A stretch of DNA of 64,000 bases from Pseudomonadota bacterium (GCA_022566735.1 JADFIG010000006.1:114965-178964); one strand, 5' to 3'. Positions 35,783 to 45,244 are shown, numbered from the stretch's first letter. Translations and numbers: made by a program. The notes: generated by a model from the letters alone, not told the origin.

Positions 35783-35812
35783 ACCCTTCACTGATTTTTC
35801 CGAGCGACCACC

Positions 35813-36997
35813 ATGAGCACCACACACAAGACCGCCTTCCACTGGGACGACCCCTTCCTGCTCGACCAGCAGCTCAACGACGACGAGCGCCAGGTGCGCG
35901 AGGCCGCGCACGCCTACTGCCAGTCGGCCCTGGCCAGCCGCGTGCAGAACGCTTTCCGCACCGAGACCACCGACGTGGCCATCTTCCGCGAGATGGGCGA
36001 GCTGGGCCTGCTGGGCGCGACCATCCCCGAGACCTATGGCGGCGCCGGCCTGAACTATGTCTGCTACGGCCTGGTGGCCCGCGAGGTGGAGCGCGTGGAC
36101 TCGGGCTACCGCTCGATGATGAGCGTGCAGTCTTCCCTGGTCATGGTGCCCATCAACGAATTCGGCACCGAGGCGCAAAAGCAGAAGTACCTGCCCAAGC
36201 TGGCCCGTGGCGAGTGGATCGGCTGCTTCGGCCTGACCGAGCCCAACCACGGCTCCGACCCCGGCAGCATGGTCACCCGCGCCCGCAAGGTGCCCGGCGG
36301 CTACTCGCTCAGCGGCGCCAAGATGTGGATCACCAACAGCCCGATCGCCGATGTGTTCGTGGTCTGGGCCAAGGACGATGAAGGCGCCATCCGCGGCTTC
36401 ATCCTGGAGAAGGGCTTCAAGGGCCTGAGCGCCCCGGCCATCCACGGCAAGGTGGGCCTGCGCGCCTCCATCACCGGCGAGATCGTGATGGACGAGGTCT
36501 TCGTGCCGGAAGAGAACGCCTTCCCCGAGGTGCGCGGCCTCAAGGGCCCCTTCACCTGCCTGAACAGCGCGCGCTACGGCATCGCCTGGGGCGCCCTGGG
36601 CGCGGCCGAGGACTGCTTCCACCGCGCCCGCCAGTACACGCTCGATCGCCAGCAGTTCGGTCGCCCGCTGGCCGCCACCCAGCTGGTGCAGAAGAAGCTG
36701 GCCGACATGCTGACCGACATCAGCCTGGGCCTGCAGGGCGTGCTGCGCCTGGGCCGCATGAAGGACGAGGGCACGGCGGCGGTGGAGATCACCTCCATCC
36801 TCAAGCGCAACAACTGCGGCAAGGCGCTGGACATCGCCCGCGTGGCCCGCGACATGCTGGGCGGCAACGGCATCAGCGACGAGTTCGGCGTGGCCCGCCA
36901 CCTGGTCAACCTCGAAGTGGTCAACACCTACGAGGGCACGCACGACGTGCACGCCCTCATCCTGGGTCGCGCCATCACGGGCATCGCGGCCTTCTGA
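35813..36997 (+). CDS. gcdH: glutaryl-CoA dehydrogenase
   Basis: A 394-residue FAD acyl-CoA dehydrogenase that oxidises and decarboxylates glutaryl-CoA to crotonyl-Co[18 protein letters not shown] and [17 protein letters not shown] are GCDH signatures. The substrate Arg is in [13 protein letters not shown] and the catalytic Glu is in [18 protein letters not shown] near residue 374. The start ATG 35813 is 30 bases after badK. In the ring-degradation context it would process the glutaryl-CoA from pimelyl-CoA beta-oxidation. Confidence 0.95.
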   Translation: MSTTHKTAFHWDDPFLLDQQLNDDERQVREAAHAYCQSALASRVQNAFRTETTDVAIFREMGELGLLGATIPETYGGAGLNYVCYGLVAREVERVDSGYRSMMSVQSSLVMVPINEFGTEAQKQKYLPKLARGEWIGCFGLTEPNHGSDPGSMVTRARKVPGGYSLSGAKMWITNSPIADVFVVWAKDDEGAIRGFILEKGFKGLSAPAIHGKVGLRASITGEIVMDEVFVPEENAFPEVRGLKGPFTCLNSARYGIAWGALGAAEDCFHRARQYTLDRQQFGRPLAATQLVQKKLADMLTDISLGLQGVLRLGRMKDEGTAAVEITSILKRNNCGKALDIARVARDMLGGNGISDEFGVARHLVNLEVVNTYEGTHDVHALILGRAITGIAAF

Positions 36998-37039
36998 TCG
37001 CGCGCCTGATCCAACGTCTGAGCACACGGAGTTCCTGAG

Positions 37040-37792
37040 ATGAAAGCAATCGTCGCGGTCAAGCGCGTGGTCGACCACAACGTCAAGGTGCGGGTGAAGG
37101 CCGACCACAGCGGCGTGGACCTGGCCAACGTCAAGATGAGCATGAACCCCTTTGACGAGATCGCCGTCGAAGAGGCCGTGCGCCTGAAAGAAAAGGGCCT
37201 GGTCAGCGAGGTCGTGGCCGTGAGCTGCGGCCCGACGGCCGCGCAGGAGGTGCTGCGCACCGCCATGGCCATCGGTGCCGATCGGGCCATCCTGGTGCAG
37301 TCCGACGCCGAGCTGCAGCCCCTGGCCGTGGCCAAGCTGCTGCGCGCCGTGGTGGACCAGGAAAAGCCCGGCCTGGTGATCGTGGGCAAGCAGGCCATCG
37401 ACGACGACTGCAACCAGACCGGACAGATGCTGGCCGAGCTGGCGGGGCTGTCGCAAGCCACTTTCGCGTCGCGTGTCGAGACCCTCGCCGGTGACTGCAT
37501 CACCGTGGTCCGCGAGGTCGACGGCGGCCTGGAGACGCTGGCCCTGCAGCTGCCGGCCGTCATCACCACCGACCTGCGCCTCAACGAGCCACGCTACGTC
37601 ACGCTGCCCAACATCATGAAGGCCAAGAAGAAGCCGCTGGACACGCTCACGCCCGAGGCTTTGGGCGTGGACATCGCCCCGCGCCTGAAGACGCTGAAGG
37701 TCAGCGAGCCGCCGCAGCGCGCCGCCGGCATCAAGGTGGCCGACGTGGCCACGCTGGTGAGCAAGCTCCAGAACGACGCCAAGGTCCTCTGA
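37040..37792 (+). CDS. etfB: electron transfer flavoprotein subunit beta
   Basis: A 250-residue ETF small subunit carrying AMP. Family motifs: [78 protein letters not shown], and the [13 protein letters not shown] segment near the end. It accepts electrons from the acyl-CoA dehydrogenases just upstream. ATG 37040 is 42 bases after gcdH, and etfA follows 21 bases after it. Confidence 0.97.
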   Translation: MKAIVAVKRVVDHNVKVRVKADHSGVDLANVKMSMNPFDEIAVEEAVRLKEKGLVSEVVAVSCGPTAAQEVLRTAMAIGADRAILVQSDAELQPLAVAKLLRAVVDQEKPGLVIVGKQAIDDDCNQTGQMLAELAGLSQATFASRVETLAGDCITVVREVDGGLETLALQLPAVITTDLRLNEPRYVTLPNIMKAKKKPLDTLTPEALGVDIAPRLKTLKVSEPPQRAAGIKVADVATLVSKLQNDAKVL

Positions 37793-37813
37793 GGACACAG
37801 GAAGGACACGACC

Positions 37814-38752
37814 ATGACCGCCATCGCCCTCGTGATCGCCGAACACGACCACGCCTCGCTCAAGAGCGCCACCTTCCCAACCGTCACCGCGGCGCTGGCC
37901 TGTGCCAGCGAGGTGCACGTGCTGGTGGCCGGCCACCAGGCCACCGCTGCGGCCCAGGCCGCCACGCAGATCGCCGGGGTCAGTCGGGTGCTGCACGCCG
38001 ACGGCCCCAGCCTGGCCCATGGCCTGGCCGAGAACCTGGTGACCCAGGTGGCGGGTCTGGCCAGCCGCTACAGCCACATCCTGTTCGCGGCCACGGCCAG
38101 CGGCAAGAACGTGGCGCCCCGTGTGGCCGCGCGCCTGGACGTGGCCCAGCTCAGCGACGTCACCCGCGTGCTCGGTGCCGACACCTTCGAGCGGCCGATC
38201 TACGCGGGCAACGCCATCGCCACCGTGCAGTCGGCCGATGCCATCAAGGTGCTGACCGTGCGCACCACCGGTTTCGATGCCGCGGCCAGCACGGGCGGCA
38301 GCGCCAGCCTGAGCACGGTGGACGCCGTGGCCGACAGCGGCAAGAGCCGCAGCCTGGGCAGCGAGATCGCCAAGAGCGACCGGCCCGAGCTGACGGCCGC
38401 GCGCATCATCGTCTCGGGCGGCCGTGCGCTGGGCTCGTCGGCGCAGTTCAACGAGGTGCTCACGCCGCTGGCCGACAAGCTCGGTGCGGCCCTGGGCGCC
38501 AGCCGCGCCGCGGTGGACGCCGGCTACGCGCCCAACGACTGGCAGGTGGGCCAGACCGGCAAGATCGTTGCCCCCGACCTCTACATCGCGGCCGGCATCA
38601 GCGGTGCCATCCAGCACCTGGCCGGCATGAAGGACTCGAAGGTCATCGTGGCCATCAACAAGGACGCCGAGGCGCCCATCTTCGCGGTGGCCGATTACGG
38701 CCTCGAAGCCGACCTGTTCACGGCGGTGCCCGAGCTGACCCGGGCGCTCTGA
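37814..38752 (+). CDS. etfA: electron transfer flavoprotein subunit alpha
   Basis: A 312-residue ETF large subunit that binds [26 protein letters not shown], the redox centre [43 protein letters not shown] and the FAD loop [23 protein letters not shown] are all intact. With EtfB it shuttles electrons from AliB and GcdH to the ETF:quinone oxidoreductase, which is not in this window. Confidence 0.97.
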   Translation: MTAIALVIAEHDHASLKSATFPTVTAALACASEVHVLVAGHQATAAAQAATQIAGVSRVLHADGPSLAHGLAENLVTQVAGLASRYSHILFAATASGKNVAPRVAARLDVAQLSDVTRVLGADTFERPIYAGNAIATVQSADAIKVLTVRTTGFDAAASTGGSASLSTVDAVADSGKSRSLGSEIAKSDRPELTAARIIVSGGRALGSSAQFNEVLTPLADKLGAALGASRAAVDAGYAPNDWQVGQTGKIVAPDLYIAAGISGAIQHLAGMKDSKVIVAINKDAEAPIFAVADYGLEADLFTAVPELTRAL

Positions 38753-38831
38753 GCCGCCAGCCGGGCCTCACCCCGGCGCTTTCCCCCACACCACGCACCC
38801 CGGGCGCCCAGACAGGGCAGCACCCGGGGGC

Positions 38832-38863
38832 GAGGTGCACCCTCGCGGCCGCGGCCGCACCTC
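38832..38863 (+). promoter_or_regulatory. stem-loop in the etfA-livH-type gap
   Basis: GAGGTGC (38832-38838) pairs with GCACCTC (38857-38863) around an 18-base GC-rich loop with GGCCGCGGCC. It ends just before the AGGAG site of the permease gene, in a 127-base gap. It could slow or stop transcription or shelter the mRNA end. No T-tract follows, so it is not a normal terminator. Confidence 0.4.
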
Positions 38864-38879
38864 CTGACAGGAGAGACGA

Positions 38880-39731
38880 ATGTTGACGATCAACCTGTTC
38901 AACGGGCTGGTCTATGGCGCCTTGCTCATCGTGATGAGCTCGGGCCTGGCCCTGATCTACGGCCTGCGCCGCGTGGTCAATTTCGCCCACGGCGCGCTCT
39001 ACATGCTGGGCGCCTACCTGGGCTACACCGTGGCCCAGCACAGCAGCTTCTGGCTGGCCCTGCTGGTCGCGCCGTTGCTGATGGCCGTGTTCGGCGTGCT
39101 GCTGGACCGCTGGGGCCTGCGCCTGCTGCAGGACCGCGAGCCGCTCAACGTCATGCTGGTGACCTTCGGCCTGCTGCTCATCCTCGAAGACCTGGTCGTG
39201 GCGGTGTGGGGCAAGGGCAACCTCTCGCTGTTCACGCCCGAGCTGCTGGACTTCTCGGTCGAGGTCGCCGGCCATGCGCTGCCGGCCTACCGCATCGGTG
39301 TCATCGTGGTGGGTGCGGCGGTGGCCCTGGGCCTGACCCTGTGGTTGCGCCTGTCGCGCATCGGGCTGTACGTGCGCGCGGCCAGCACCGACCCGACGAC
39401 CACGGCCATGCAGGGCGTCAACACCGATGTGCTCAGTGCCGGCGTGGTGGGGCTGGGCTGTGCGCTGGCCGGCCTGGCTGGCGTGGTGGCCGCGCCCTTC
39501 CTGTCGCTGTCGCCGCACATGAGCTCGGACGTGCTGATCGACTCCTTCGTGGTGGTCGTCATCGGCGGCCTGGGTTCGCTGGCCGGGGCCTTCGTGGCGG
39601 CCTTGCTGCTGGGCATGGTCCAGGCCCTGGGCGCGGTCTACCTGCCCGACGTGTCGGTGCTGCTGCCCTTCCTCTTCATGGTCGCGGTGCTGGTCTGGAA
39701 GCCCTCGGGCCTGGCGGGCAGCCGCACCTGA
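38880..39731 (+). CDS. branched-chain amino acid-type ABC transporter permease (LivH-like)
   Basis: A 283-residue inner-membrane permease with seven or eight helices, starting NLFNGLVYGALLIVMSSGLALIYGLRRVVNFAHGALYMLGAY, where FAHG is the LivH hallmark. IGLYVRAASTDPTTTAMQGVN and VVVIGGLGSLAGAFVAALLLG are the conserved loop motifs. Located directly after etfA and ahead of the other four components. It is expected to import the acid degraded by the upstream enzymes rather than amino acids (inference). Confidence 0.93.
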   Translation: MLTINLFNGLVYGALLIVMSSGLALIYGLRRVVNFAHGALYMLGAYLGYTVAQHSSFWLALLVAPLLMAVFGVLLDRWGLRLLQDREPLNVMLVTFGLLLILEDLVVAVWGKGNLSLFTPELLDFSVEVAGHALPAYRIGVIVVGAAVALGLTLWLRLSRIGLYVRAASTDPTTTAMQGVNTDVLSAGVVGLGCALAGLAGVVAAPFLSLSPHMSSDVLIDSFVVVVIGGLGSLAGAFVAALLLGMVQALGAVYLPDVSVLLPFLFMVAVLVWKPSGLAGSRT

Positions 39732-39783
39732 ACAGCCCCCTTCACCTCCGCTCCTTCCTCGCTCCTTTTCTGGGAGACCGCAC

Positions 39784-40833
39784 ATGAGTCTGACTCGCAT
39801 GGGCGCCACCGCGCTCGTCACTTTGCTGGCCGGCGTCGCCATCGCGGCGACCGTGTCGTCCGGCAGCATCCTGGGACGGCTGACGCAGGCCGTCATCTAC
39901 GCCATCTTTGCCCTGGGCGTGGGCGTGCTGCTCAAGCAGAACGGCCTGGTCAGCTTCGGCCACGCGCTGTTCTTCGGTGCGGCCGGCTACGGCATGGGCG
40001 TGGTGCTCAGCCTGGGCTGGATGCCCGCCGAGTGGGCCCTGCTGGCGGTGCTGGCGGCCATCGGCGTGCTGGCCTTCGGCATCGGCCTGGTCATCGTGCG
40101 GGTGCCCGGCATCGCCTTCGGCATGCTGACCCTGGCCATCGGGCAGATGGCCTACCTGCTGGCCTCGCGGGCCCGCGGCATCACGGGTGGGGCCGATGGC
40201 ATGTCGGTGCCCTGGCCCGACACGCTGTTCGGCCTGCCGCAGTCGCTGTTGCTCAAGCCGGCCACGCTGTTCCTGATCGCCTGGGTGCTGCTGGTCCTGG
40301 TGACGGTGGCGCTGCTGCTGATCCTGCGCACCCGCTTTGGCGCCATCACCGAGGCCGTGCGCGACAACGAGGAGCGCGCCCGTTTCATCGGCATCCAGAC
40401 CACCGTGCCGCGCGCCGCCGTCTATGCCTTGTCGGCCGTGGTCACGGGCATCGCCGGGCTGCTGTCCTCGTTCAACGCGGGCTTCATCTCGCCGGAGAAC
40501 CTGCACTGGAGCGTGTCGGCCATCACCTTGCTGATGGTCGTGGTCGGCGGCTTCAAGAAGCCCATCGGGCCCATCGTCGGGGCGGTCGTGTACTTCCTCT
40601 TCAAGGACCTGCTGGGCGAGCACGCGACGCACTCGATGGCCTTGTTCGGTGCGGCCCTGATCGCGGTGATCCTCTTCTCGCCGGATGGCCTCGTCGGGCT
40701 CATGGAGCGGGCCGCCCGGCGCCTCACCCAGCGCCTCACCCAGCGCACCTCCAGGCCCTCCCGCACGCCCACCCGCCCGGACAGCGCAGGCGCTGCCCTG
40801 GCATCCCCCACCGCACCGGAGCAACGCACGTGA
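39784..40833 (+). CDS. branched-chain amino acid-type ABC transporter permease (LivM-like)
   Basis: A 349-residue permease, partner of the LivH-like protein. Helices from about residue 10 to 300; LivM motifs are YAIFALGVGVLLKQNGLVSFGHALFFGAAGYG, GIAFGMLTLAIGQM and NEERARFIGIQT. The last 40 residues are Arg/Thr/Pro-rich and unusual but probably a cytoplasmic tail. The stop overlaps the next gene start (GTGA). Confidence 0.93.
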   Translation: MSLTRMGATALVTLLAGVAIAATVSSGSILGRLTQAVIYAIFALGVGVLLKQNGLVSFGHALFFGAAGYGMGVVLSLGWMPAEWALLAVLAAIGVLAFGIGLVIVRVPGIAFGMLTLAIGQMAYLLASRARGITGGADGMSVPWPDTLFGLPQSLLLKPATLFLIAWVLLVLVTVALLLILRTRFGAITEAVRDNEERARFIGIQTTVPRAAVYALSAVVTGIAGLLSSFNAGFISPENLHWSVSAITLLMVVVGGFKKPIGPIVGAVVYFLFKDLLGEHATHSMALFGAALIAVILFSPDGLVGLMERAARRLTQRLTQRTSRPSRTPTRPDSAGAALASPTAPEQRT

Positions 40834-41558
40834 AGCACGCGAGCAACTTTGTCCTGGAGGCCCGCGACGTGGCCATCCACTACGGCGGCATCAAGGCCCT
40901 GGACGGCGTGGACCTCACGCTGGCGCGCGGCCAGATCCGTGGCCTCATCGGCCCCAATGGCGCCGGCAAGTCGACCGTCATCGACGCCATCACCGGACGC
41001 CGTCCGCTGACGCGTGGCAGCGTCAGGTTGATGGACGAGGACGTCAGCCACCTCGGCGCGGTCGACCGCCGCCGCCGTGGCCTGTCGCGCAGCTTCCAGC
41101 GCACCAGCATCTTCGGCGGCATGACGGTGCGCAAGCAGGTCGAGCTGGCCTCGCACAAGATGGGCGTGCGCGACTCGGTGGCCGACGCCGAGGCCGTGCT
41201 CGAGGAGCTGGACCTGGCCCGCCTGGGCAATGCCATCGCCGAGGACCTGGGCTATGGCGAGCAGCGCCGCCTGGACCTGGCCCTGGCCCTGGTGGGCCGC
41301 CCGCAGGTGCTGATGCTGGACGAGCCCATGGCCGGCCTGTCGGTCCAGGAGTCGCACGACCTCGCCGGCCACCTGCAGGCGCTGACCTCGCGCTGGAACG
41401 TGTCCGTGCTGCTGGTGGAGCACGACATGGACGTGGTGTTCGGCATCTCGCACGCCATCACCGTCTTCGAGCTGGGCCGCGTCATCGCCAGTGGCGACCC
41501 CACCGAGGTGCGCGCCAACCCGCGCGTGCGCGAAGCCTACCTGGGGAGTGCCGCATGA
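40830..41558 (+). CDS. ABC transporter ATP-binding protein (LivG-like)
   Basis: A 242-residue ATPase starting at GTG 40830, preceded by GGAG eight bases away and overlapping the permease stop. Walker A GPNGAGKST, Q-loop SRSFQRTSIF, signature region LGYGEQRRLDLALAL (the C-loop reads LGYGE rather than LSGGQ, as in LivG), Walker B VLMLDEPMAG, and LVEHDMDVVF for the switch His. The last stretch AYLGS is usual for LivG. Confidence 0.92.
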   Translation: MKHASNFVLEARDVAIHYGGIKALDGVDLTLARGQIRGLIGPNGAGKSTVIDAITGRRPLTRGSVRLMDEDVSHLGAVDRRRRGLSRSFQRTSIFGGMTVRKQVELASHKMGVRDSVADAEAVLEELDLARLGNAIAEDLGYGEQRRLDLALALVGRPQVLMLDEPMAGLSVQESHDLAGHLQALTSRWNVSVLLVEHDMDVVFGISHAITVFELGRVIASGDPTEVRANPRVREAYLGSAA

Positions 41559-42259
41559 GCGCCTTGCTCGACATCCGCGGCGTGCAGGCCTATTACGGCA
41601 ACGCCCACATCCTGCACAGCCTCAGCCTGCACGTGAACGCGGGCGAGCGCGTCGCCCTGATCGGCCGCAACGGTGTGGGCAAGACCACGGTGGTCAACAC
41701 CCTGCTGGGCCTGGCCGACAAGCGCGCGGGGCACATCCACTTCGGCGCCCGCGAGATCGCCCGGCCGCGCCCCTACCACGCGGCCCAGCACGGCATCGCC
41801 GTCGTGCCGCAAGGCCGCCGCATCGTGGCCAACCTGACGGTGGAAGAGAACCTCCACCTGGGCGCAGCCTGCGCGCGCAAGGGCCCGTGGACGGTGCCCG
41901 AGGTCTACAAGCTCTTCCCCATCCTGCAGGAGCGCGCCCACACCCCGGGCACCGCGCTGTCGGGCGGGCAGCAGCAGATGCTGGCCGTGGGCCGCGCCCT
42001 CATGGCCAACCCCAGCCTGGTGCTGCTCGACGAGCCCACCGAGGGCCTGGCGCCGGTCATCGTCGACCAGCTCGCCGACATCTTCAACCGCGTGGCCGAG
42101 CAGGGCACGGCCCTGTTGCTCATCGAACAGAACATGAGCTTGGTGGCCCGGGTGGCGCACCGCTACCTGGCCATGGCCAAGGGCGCGGTCGTGGCCGAGG
42201 GGCGGGTGGTGAACTCCCGCGGGGGCCTGGCCGACCTCGAAGCCCACGTGGTGGTTTGA
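41555..42259 (+). CDS. ABC transporter ATP-binding protein (LivF-like)
   Basis: A 234-residue ATPase, ATG 41555 overlapping the LivG stop (ATGA). Walker A GRNGVGKTT, Q-loop VVPQGRRIV, signature LSGGQQQMLAVGRALM, Walker B LVLLDEPTEGLAP and switch LLIEQNM. AYYGNAHILHSLSL is the usual LivF N-terminus. With the LivG-like subunit it drives uptake through the LivHM-like pair. Confidence 0.93.
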   Translation: MSALLDIRGVQAYYGNAHILHSLSLHVNAGERVALIGRNGVGKTTVVNTLLGLADKRAGHIHFGAREIARPRPYHAAQHGIAVVPQGRRIVANLTVEENLHLGAACARKGPWTVPEVYKLFPILQERAHTPGTALSGGQQQMLAVGRALMANPSLVLLDEPTEGLAPVIVDQLADIFNRVAEQGTALLLIEQNMSLVARVAHRYLAMAKGAVVAEGRVVNSRGGLADLEAHVVV

Positions 42260-42311
42260 GTCAGAGACGGTTGCCGGACCGCCTCCGGCGTTTGCATCGA
42301 GGAGACAAGAG

Positions 42312-43499
42312 ATGTTGAGGTACACGAAGGTCGCCCGCCTGCTGGCGGGTGTGGTGCTGTCGGCCAGCTTGCCCCTGAGCGCATCGGCGCAAGGCAAGGA
42401 GCCGGTCAAGGTCGGGCTGGTGTGGTCCAAGTCCGGCAACTTTTCGTCCATGGGCGTGGACGTGGCCACGGCCATCCGCTTCGCCGTGGAAGAGGCCAAC
42501 GCCAAGGGTGGCGTCGATGGCCGCCAGGTGCTGCTGGCCGAAGGCGACGACGAGAGCACGCCCGATGCCGGCCGCCGCGCCGCCGAGAAGCTCGCCCGCG
42601 ATGGCCACAACCTGCTCATCGGGCCCATCCCTTCGTCGATCTCGCTGGCCATCGTGCAGAACCTGGACCGCTGGGACGCCGCCTACATCGGCACCATCAG
42701 CAAGGCCGACAAGCTCACCGCCGACGCCTGCAAGCCGCGCTTCATCCGCACCAACCACTCGGACGCGATGGACCTGGCCATGATCAGCGAGTGGGTCAAG
42801 GGCCTCAAGGGCAACACCTTCGCCATCCTCGCGGCCGACTACGTCTGGGGCCACGACTCGGCCAAGTCCTTCGAAGCCGCCGTCACCGCGCAAGGCAAGA
42901 AGGTGCCGCTCAAGCTCTTCGTGCCCATGGGCACCAAGGACTACGCGCCCTACATCCAGCAGCTCAAGGCCGCCAACGTCGATGCCATCTGGGTGGCCGA
43001 CGTGGCCGGCGGCATCAACTTCGCCAAGCAGGCCGCCGACTTCAACCTCATCCCCAAGACCCCGCTGATCGGCCACGCGCTGGTCTCCAACTTCCTCATC
43101 AAGGCCACGGGCAAGGCGCTGGAGAACGTGCCGGGCAACGTGGGCTACACGCCGGACATCGACACGCCGCGCTCCAAGGCCTTCGTGGCCGCCTGGAAGG
43201 CCAAGTTCAAGCGCCTGCCGTCCGACACCGAAGGCCAGGCCTACAACGGTGCCATCGTGCTGTTCGAGGGCGTCAGGCTGGCCAGGAGCGTCGAGCCCGA
43301 GGCCGTCACCAAGGCCCTGCGCGGTGCCTCGGTGGAGACGCTGTACGGCAAGGCCACCGTGCGCGCCGCCGACAACCAGCTGCTCATGCCCAACTACATC
43401 GCCCGCGTGAAGCTGGCCGATGGCGAACTGCGTCCGGTCATCGAGCAGACCTTCCCCGCGTCCATCGCGCCGGCGGCCTCGCCGTTGTGCCGCATGTGA
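42312..43499 (+). CDS. ABC transporter substrate-binding protein (LivK/HbaE-like)
   Basis: A 395-residue periplasmic type I binding protein. Signal peptide of about 26 residues ends at SASAQG. The mature domain begins VKVGLVWSKSGNFSSMGVDVATAIRFAVEEAN and includes IGPIPSSISLAIV, ILAADYVWGHDSA, YIQQLKAANVDAIWVADV and EGQAYNGAIVLFEGVRLA. Relatives near aromatic or alicyclic acid genes bind ring acids. The substrate here is inferred from position. It is followed by the porin gene after 35 bases. Confidence 0.9.
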   Translation: MLRYTKVARLLAGVVLSASLPLSASAQGKEPVKVGLVWSKSGNFSSMGVDVATAIRFAVEEANAKGGVDGRQVLLAEGDDESTPDAGRRAAEKLARDGHNLLIGPIPSSISLAIVQNLDRWDAAYIGTISKADKLTADACKPRFIRTNHSDAMDLAMISEWVKGLKGNTFAILAADYVWGHDSAKSFEAAVTAQGKKVPLKLFVPMGTKDYAPYIQQLKAANVDAIWVADVAGGINFAKQAADFNLIPKTPLIGHALVSNFLIKATGKALENVPGNVGYTPDIDTPRSKAFVAAWKAKFKRLPSDTEGQAYNGAIVLFEGVRLARSVEPEAVTKALRGASVETLYGKATVRAADNQLLMPNYIARVKLADGELRPVIEQTFPASIAPAASPLCRM

Positions 43500-43534
43500 G
43501 CCCACCGACCCCACACACCCACGGAGCAAACACC

Positions 43535-44686
43535 TTGAACACCTCCCGCACCCTGGCGGCCATCGCTGCCGCCGCCATCGCCACCCTCACCCTGTCGGCC
43601 AGCGCCCAGGCCCAGAGCGGCCCCGTGCCCTCGTCCGTCACGCTGTACGGCAGCGTCGACCAGTACGTCAACTTCATGAAGAGCAGCTCGGGCCGCAGCC
43701 TGACCACCGTCAACGACGGCGCCATGCTGCGCAGCCGCGTCGGCCTGCGTGGCAGCGAAGACATCGGCGGCGGCCTGGCCACCACCTTCACGCTGGAGCA
43801 CGGCCTCTACGCCGACTCGGGCAAGCAGAACGACAGCACCCGCTTCTTCGACCGCCAGGCCTGGGTGGGCATGGCCTCGCCCTGGGGCGAGGTGCGCATC
43901 GGCCGCCAGAACACCGCCGCCTTCTACCGCAGCGAGTACATCGACTACAGCGGCCGCACCCTGGGTTCGCTGTCCAACCACTACGGACTGCCGGCCCGCT
44001 ACGACAACGACCTGAGCTACATCTCGCCGCGCTTCGGCGGCCTGCAGCTCGAAGCCCACTACGCCATCGGCGAGCAGGCCCGTGGCGGCCCCAGCAGCAA
44101 GGCCGTGTGGCAGTTCGCGGCCGACTACCTCGACGGCCCCTGGCGCGTCGGCTACGCCGGTGTGCACGCCCGTCCGCCCGCCGACTCGCCCGTGGGCAAG
44201 ACCATCGTCTTCGACAACCTCTACCTGAACTACGACCACGGCAACGGCCGCATCTACCTGTCGGTCATCCGCAGCAACAACAGCACGTCCTCGTCCGTGG
44301 GCCTGTTCGGCAACAACGCGGGCAACATCCTGGGCGCCACCGGGGCCCTGGTGGCCGGCACCGACGTCAACGCCCGCCGCTACCACAACATCGTGCAGTT
44401 GTCGGCCGACTACCGCCTGTCCACCACCTGGCGCGTGGGCGGCATGATCGGCCGCATCGCCGACACCTCGGGGCGCGAGCAGGGTGCCGATGGCGCTTCG
44501 GTGGGCGCGTTCTATTCGCTGTCCAGGCGCACCACGCTCTACACCTTCTTGCAGACCCTGCAGAACGACAAGAACGCCGGTTTCGTGATGGCCGGCTCGG
44601 CCGCCGTGCTGCCCAATTTCGCGGCCGAAGACGTCAATGGCAAGTCCATCCGCGCATTGCAGATGGGCATCGTCCACCGTTTCTGA
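43535..44686 (+). CDS. Gram-negative porin
   Basis: A 383-residue trimeric porin of the Burkholderiales type. A signal peptide of about 26 residues ends in SASAQAQ. The barrel starts SSVTLYGSVDQYVNF (LYGxxD hallmark), then GLRGSEDIGGGLATTFTLEHGL and WVGMASPWGEVRIGRQ, and ends in GIVHRF with a terminal Phe. Translation probably starts at TTG 43535, eight bases after GGAG (43523-43526), because there is no in-frame ATG before the signal peptide. It is the last gene of the alicyclic acid operon and likely admits the substrate across the outer membrane. Confidence 0.9.
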   Translation: MNTSRTLAAIAAAAIATLTLSASAQAQSGPVPSSVTLYGSVDQYVNFMKSSSGRSLTTVNDGAMLRSRVGLRGSEDIGGGLATTFTLEHGLYADSGKQNDSTRFFDRQAWVGMASPWGEVRIGRQNTAAFYRSEYIDYSGRTLGSLSNHYGLPARYDNDLSYISPRFGGLQLEAHYAIGEQARGGPSSKAVWQFAADYLDGPWRVGYAGVHARPPADSPVGKTIVFDNLYLNYDHGNGRIYLSVIRSNNSTSSSVGLFGNNAGNILGATGALVAGTDVNARRYHNIVQLSADYRLSTTWRVGGMIGRIADTSGREQGADGASVGAFYSLSRRTTLYTFLQTLQNDKNAGFVMAGSAAVLPNFAAEDVNGKSIRALQMGIVHRF

Positions 44687-44770
44687 ACCTGGACAGGACG
44701 CACGCATGGATGCGCGGTGTGCTCTTCTCTGAGCGATGAAGGTTGAGCACTTGGGGCGGGGTCCGGCAAC

Positions 44771-44788
44771 GGGCTTCGCCCTTTTTTT
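44771..44788 (+). terminator. intrinsic terminator after the porin gene
   Basis: Short stem GGGC-TTC-GCCC at 44771-44781, followed by seven T at 44782-44788, on the + strand. It lies 85 bases after the porin stop and closes the long operon. It also separates it from the opposing PACE gene. Confidence 0.7.
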
Positions 44789-44796
44789 GCCGCGGG

Positions 44797-45222
44797 TCAG
44801 TGCGCCGATTCCGGCAGCCCGAAGACGTGGTCGAACACCCAGTTGAAGGCGAAGGTGTAGCCCAGGAAGAAGGCCACCAGGCCCAGGTCGGTGAGCAGGG
44901 CCTGCCACCAGCCCATCCCCAGCCACCAGGCGATCAGGGGCACCGTCATCAGCACCAGCCCGCCTTCGAAGCCGATGGCGTGGGCGATGCGCCGGCGCAG
45001 CGTGCGGCGGCGGTCGGTCTGGCGGCGCTCCCAGGCCTCGAACCGGCTGTTGAACACCATGTTCCAGAGCACGGCCACCGCCGAGCTCGACAACGCCAGG
45101 CCCGCCGCGCCGTGCATGCCGCTGTCGCTGAACAGCAGGGCGCCCACGGTGACGAGGACCACCGCGATGCATTCGTAGAGGAGGGCGTGCAGGATCTTGC
45201 GGCGGGGGCCTTGCAGGGGCAT
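44797..45222 (-). CDS. PACE family multidrug efflux transporter (AceI-like)
   Basis: A 141-residue inner-membrane protein with four predicted helices and two tandem bacterial transmembrane pairs, as in AceI of Acinetobacter. RRKILHALLYECIAVVLVT contains the conserved Glu near the start, WNMVFNSRFEAWE the PACE pattern, and FEGGLVLMTVPLIAWWLG and YTFAFNWVFDHVFGLP the second repeat. It is encoded 22 bases after glpK on the same strand, so probably co-transcribed. Known members export chlorhexidine and short diamines; a link to glycerol use is not obvious. Confidence 0.92.
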   Translation of the reverse strand: MPLQGPRRKILHALLYECIAVVLVTVGALLFSDSGMHGAAGLALSSSAVAVLWNMVFNSRFEAWERRQTDRRRTLRRRIAHAIGFEGGLVLMTVPLIAWWLGMGWWQALLTDLGLVAFFLGYTFAFNWVFDHVFGLPESAH

Positions 45223-45244
45223 GGGGTGTTCAGGGCGAGGGGGC

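Noticed and set aside
34850..38617. 1255-residue frame antisense to badK, gcdH and etf genes
   Set aside because: Same shadow effect; overlaps five well-supported genes on the other strand.
38880..43499. Ordinary branched-chain amino acid importer
   Set aside because: The family match is real, but its position inside the alicyclic acid gene set makes a ring-acid substrate more likely; kept as an open alternative in the entries.
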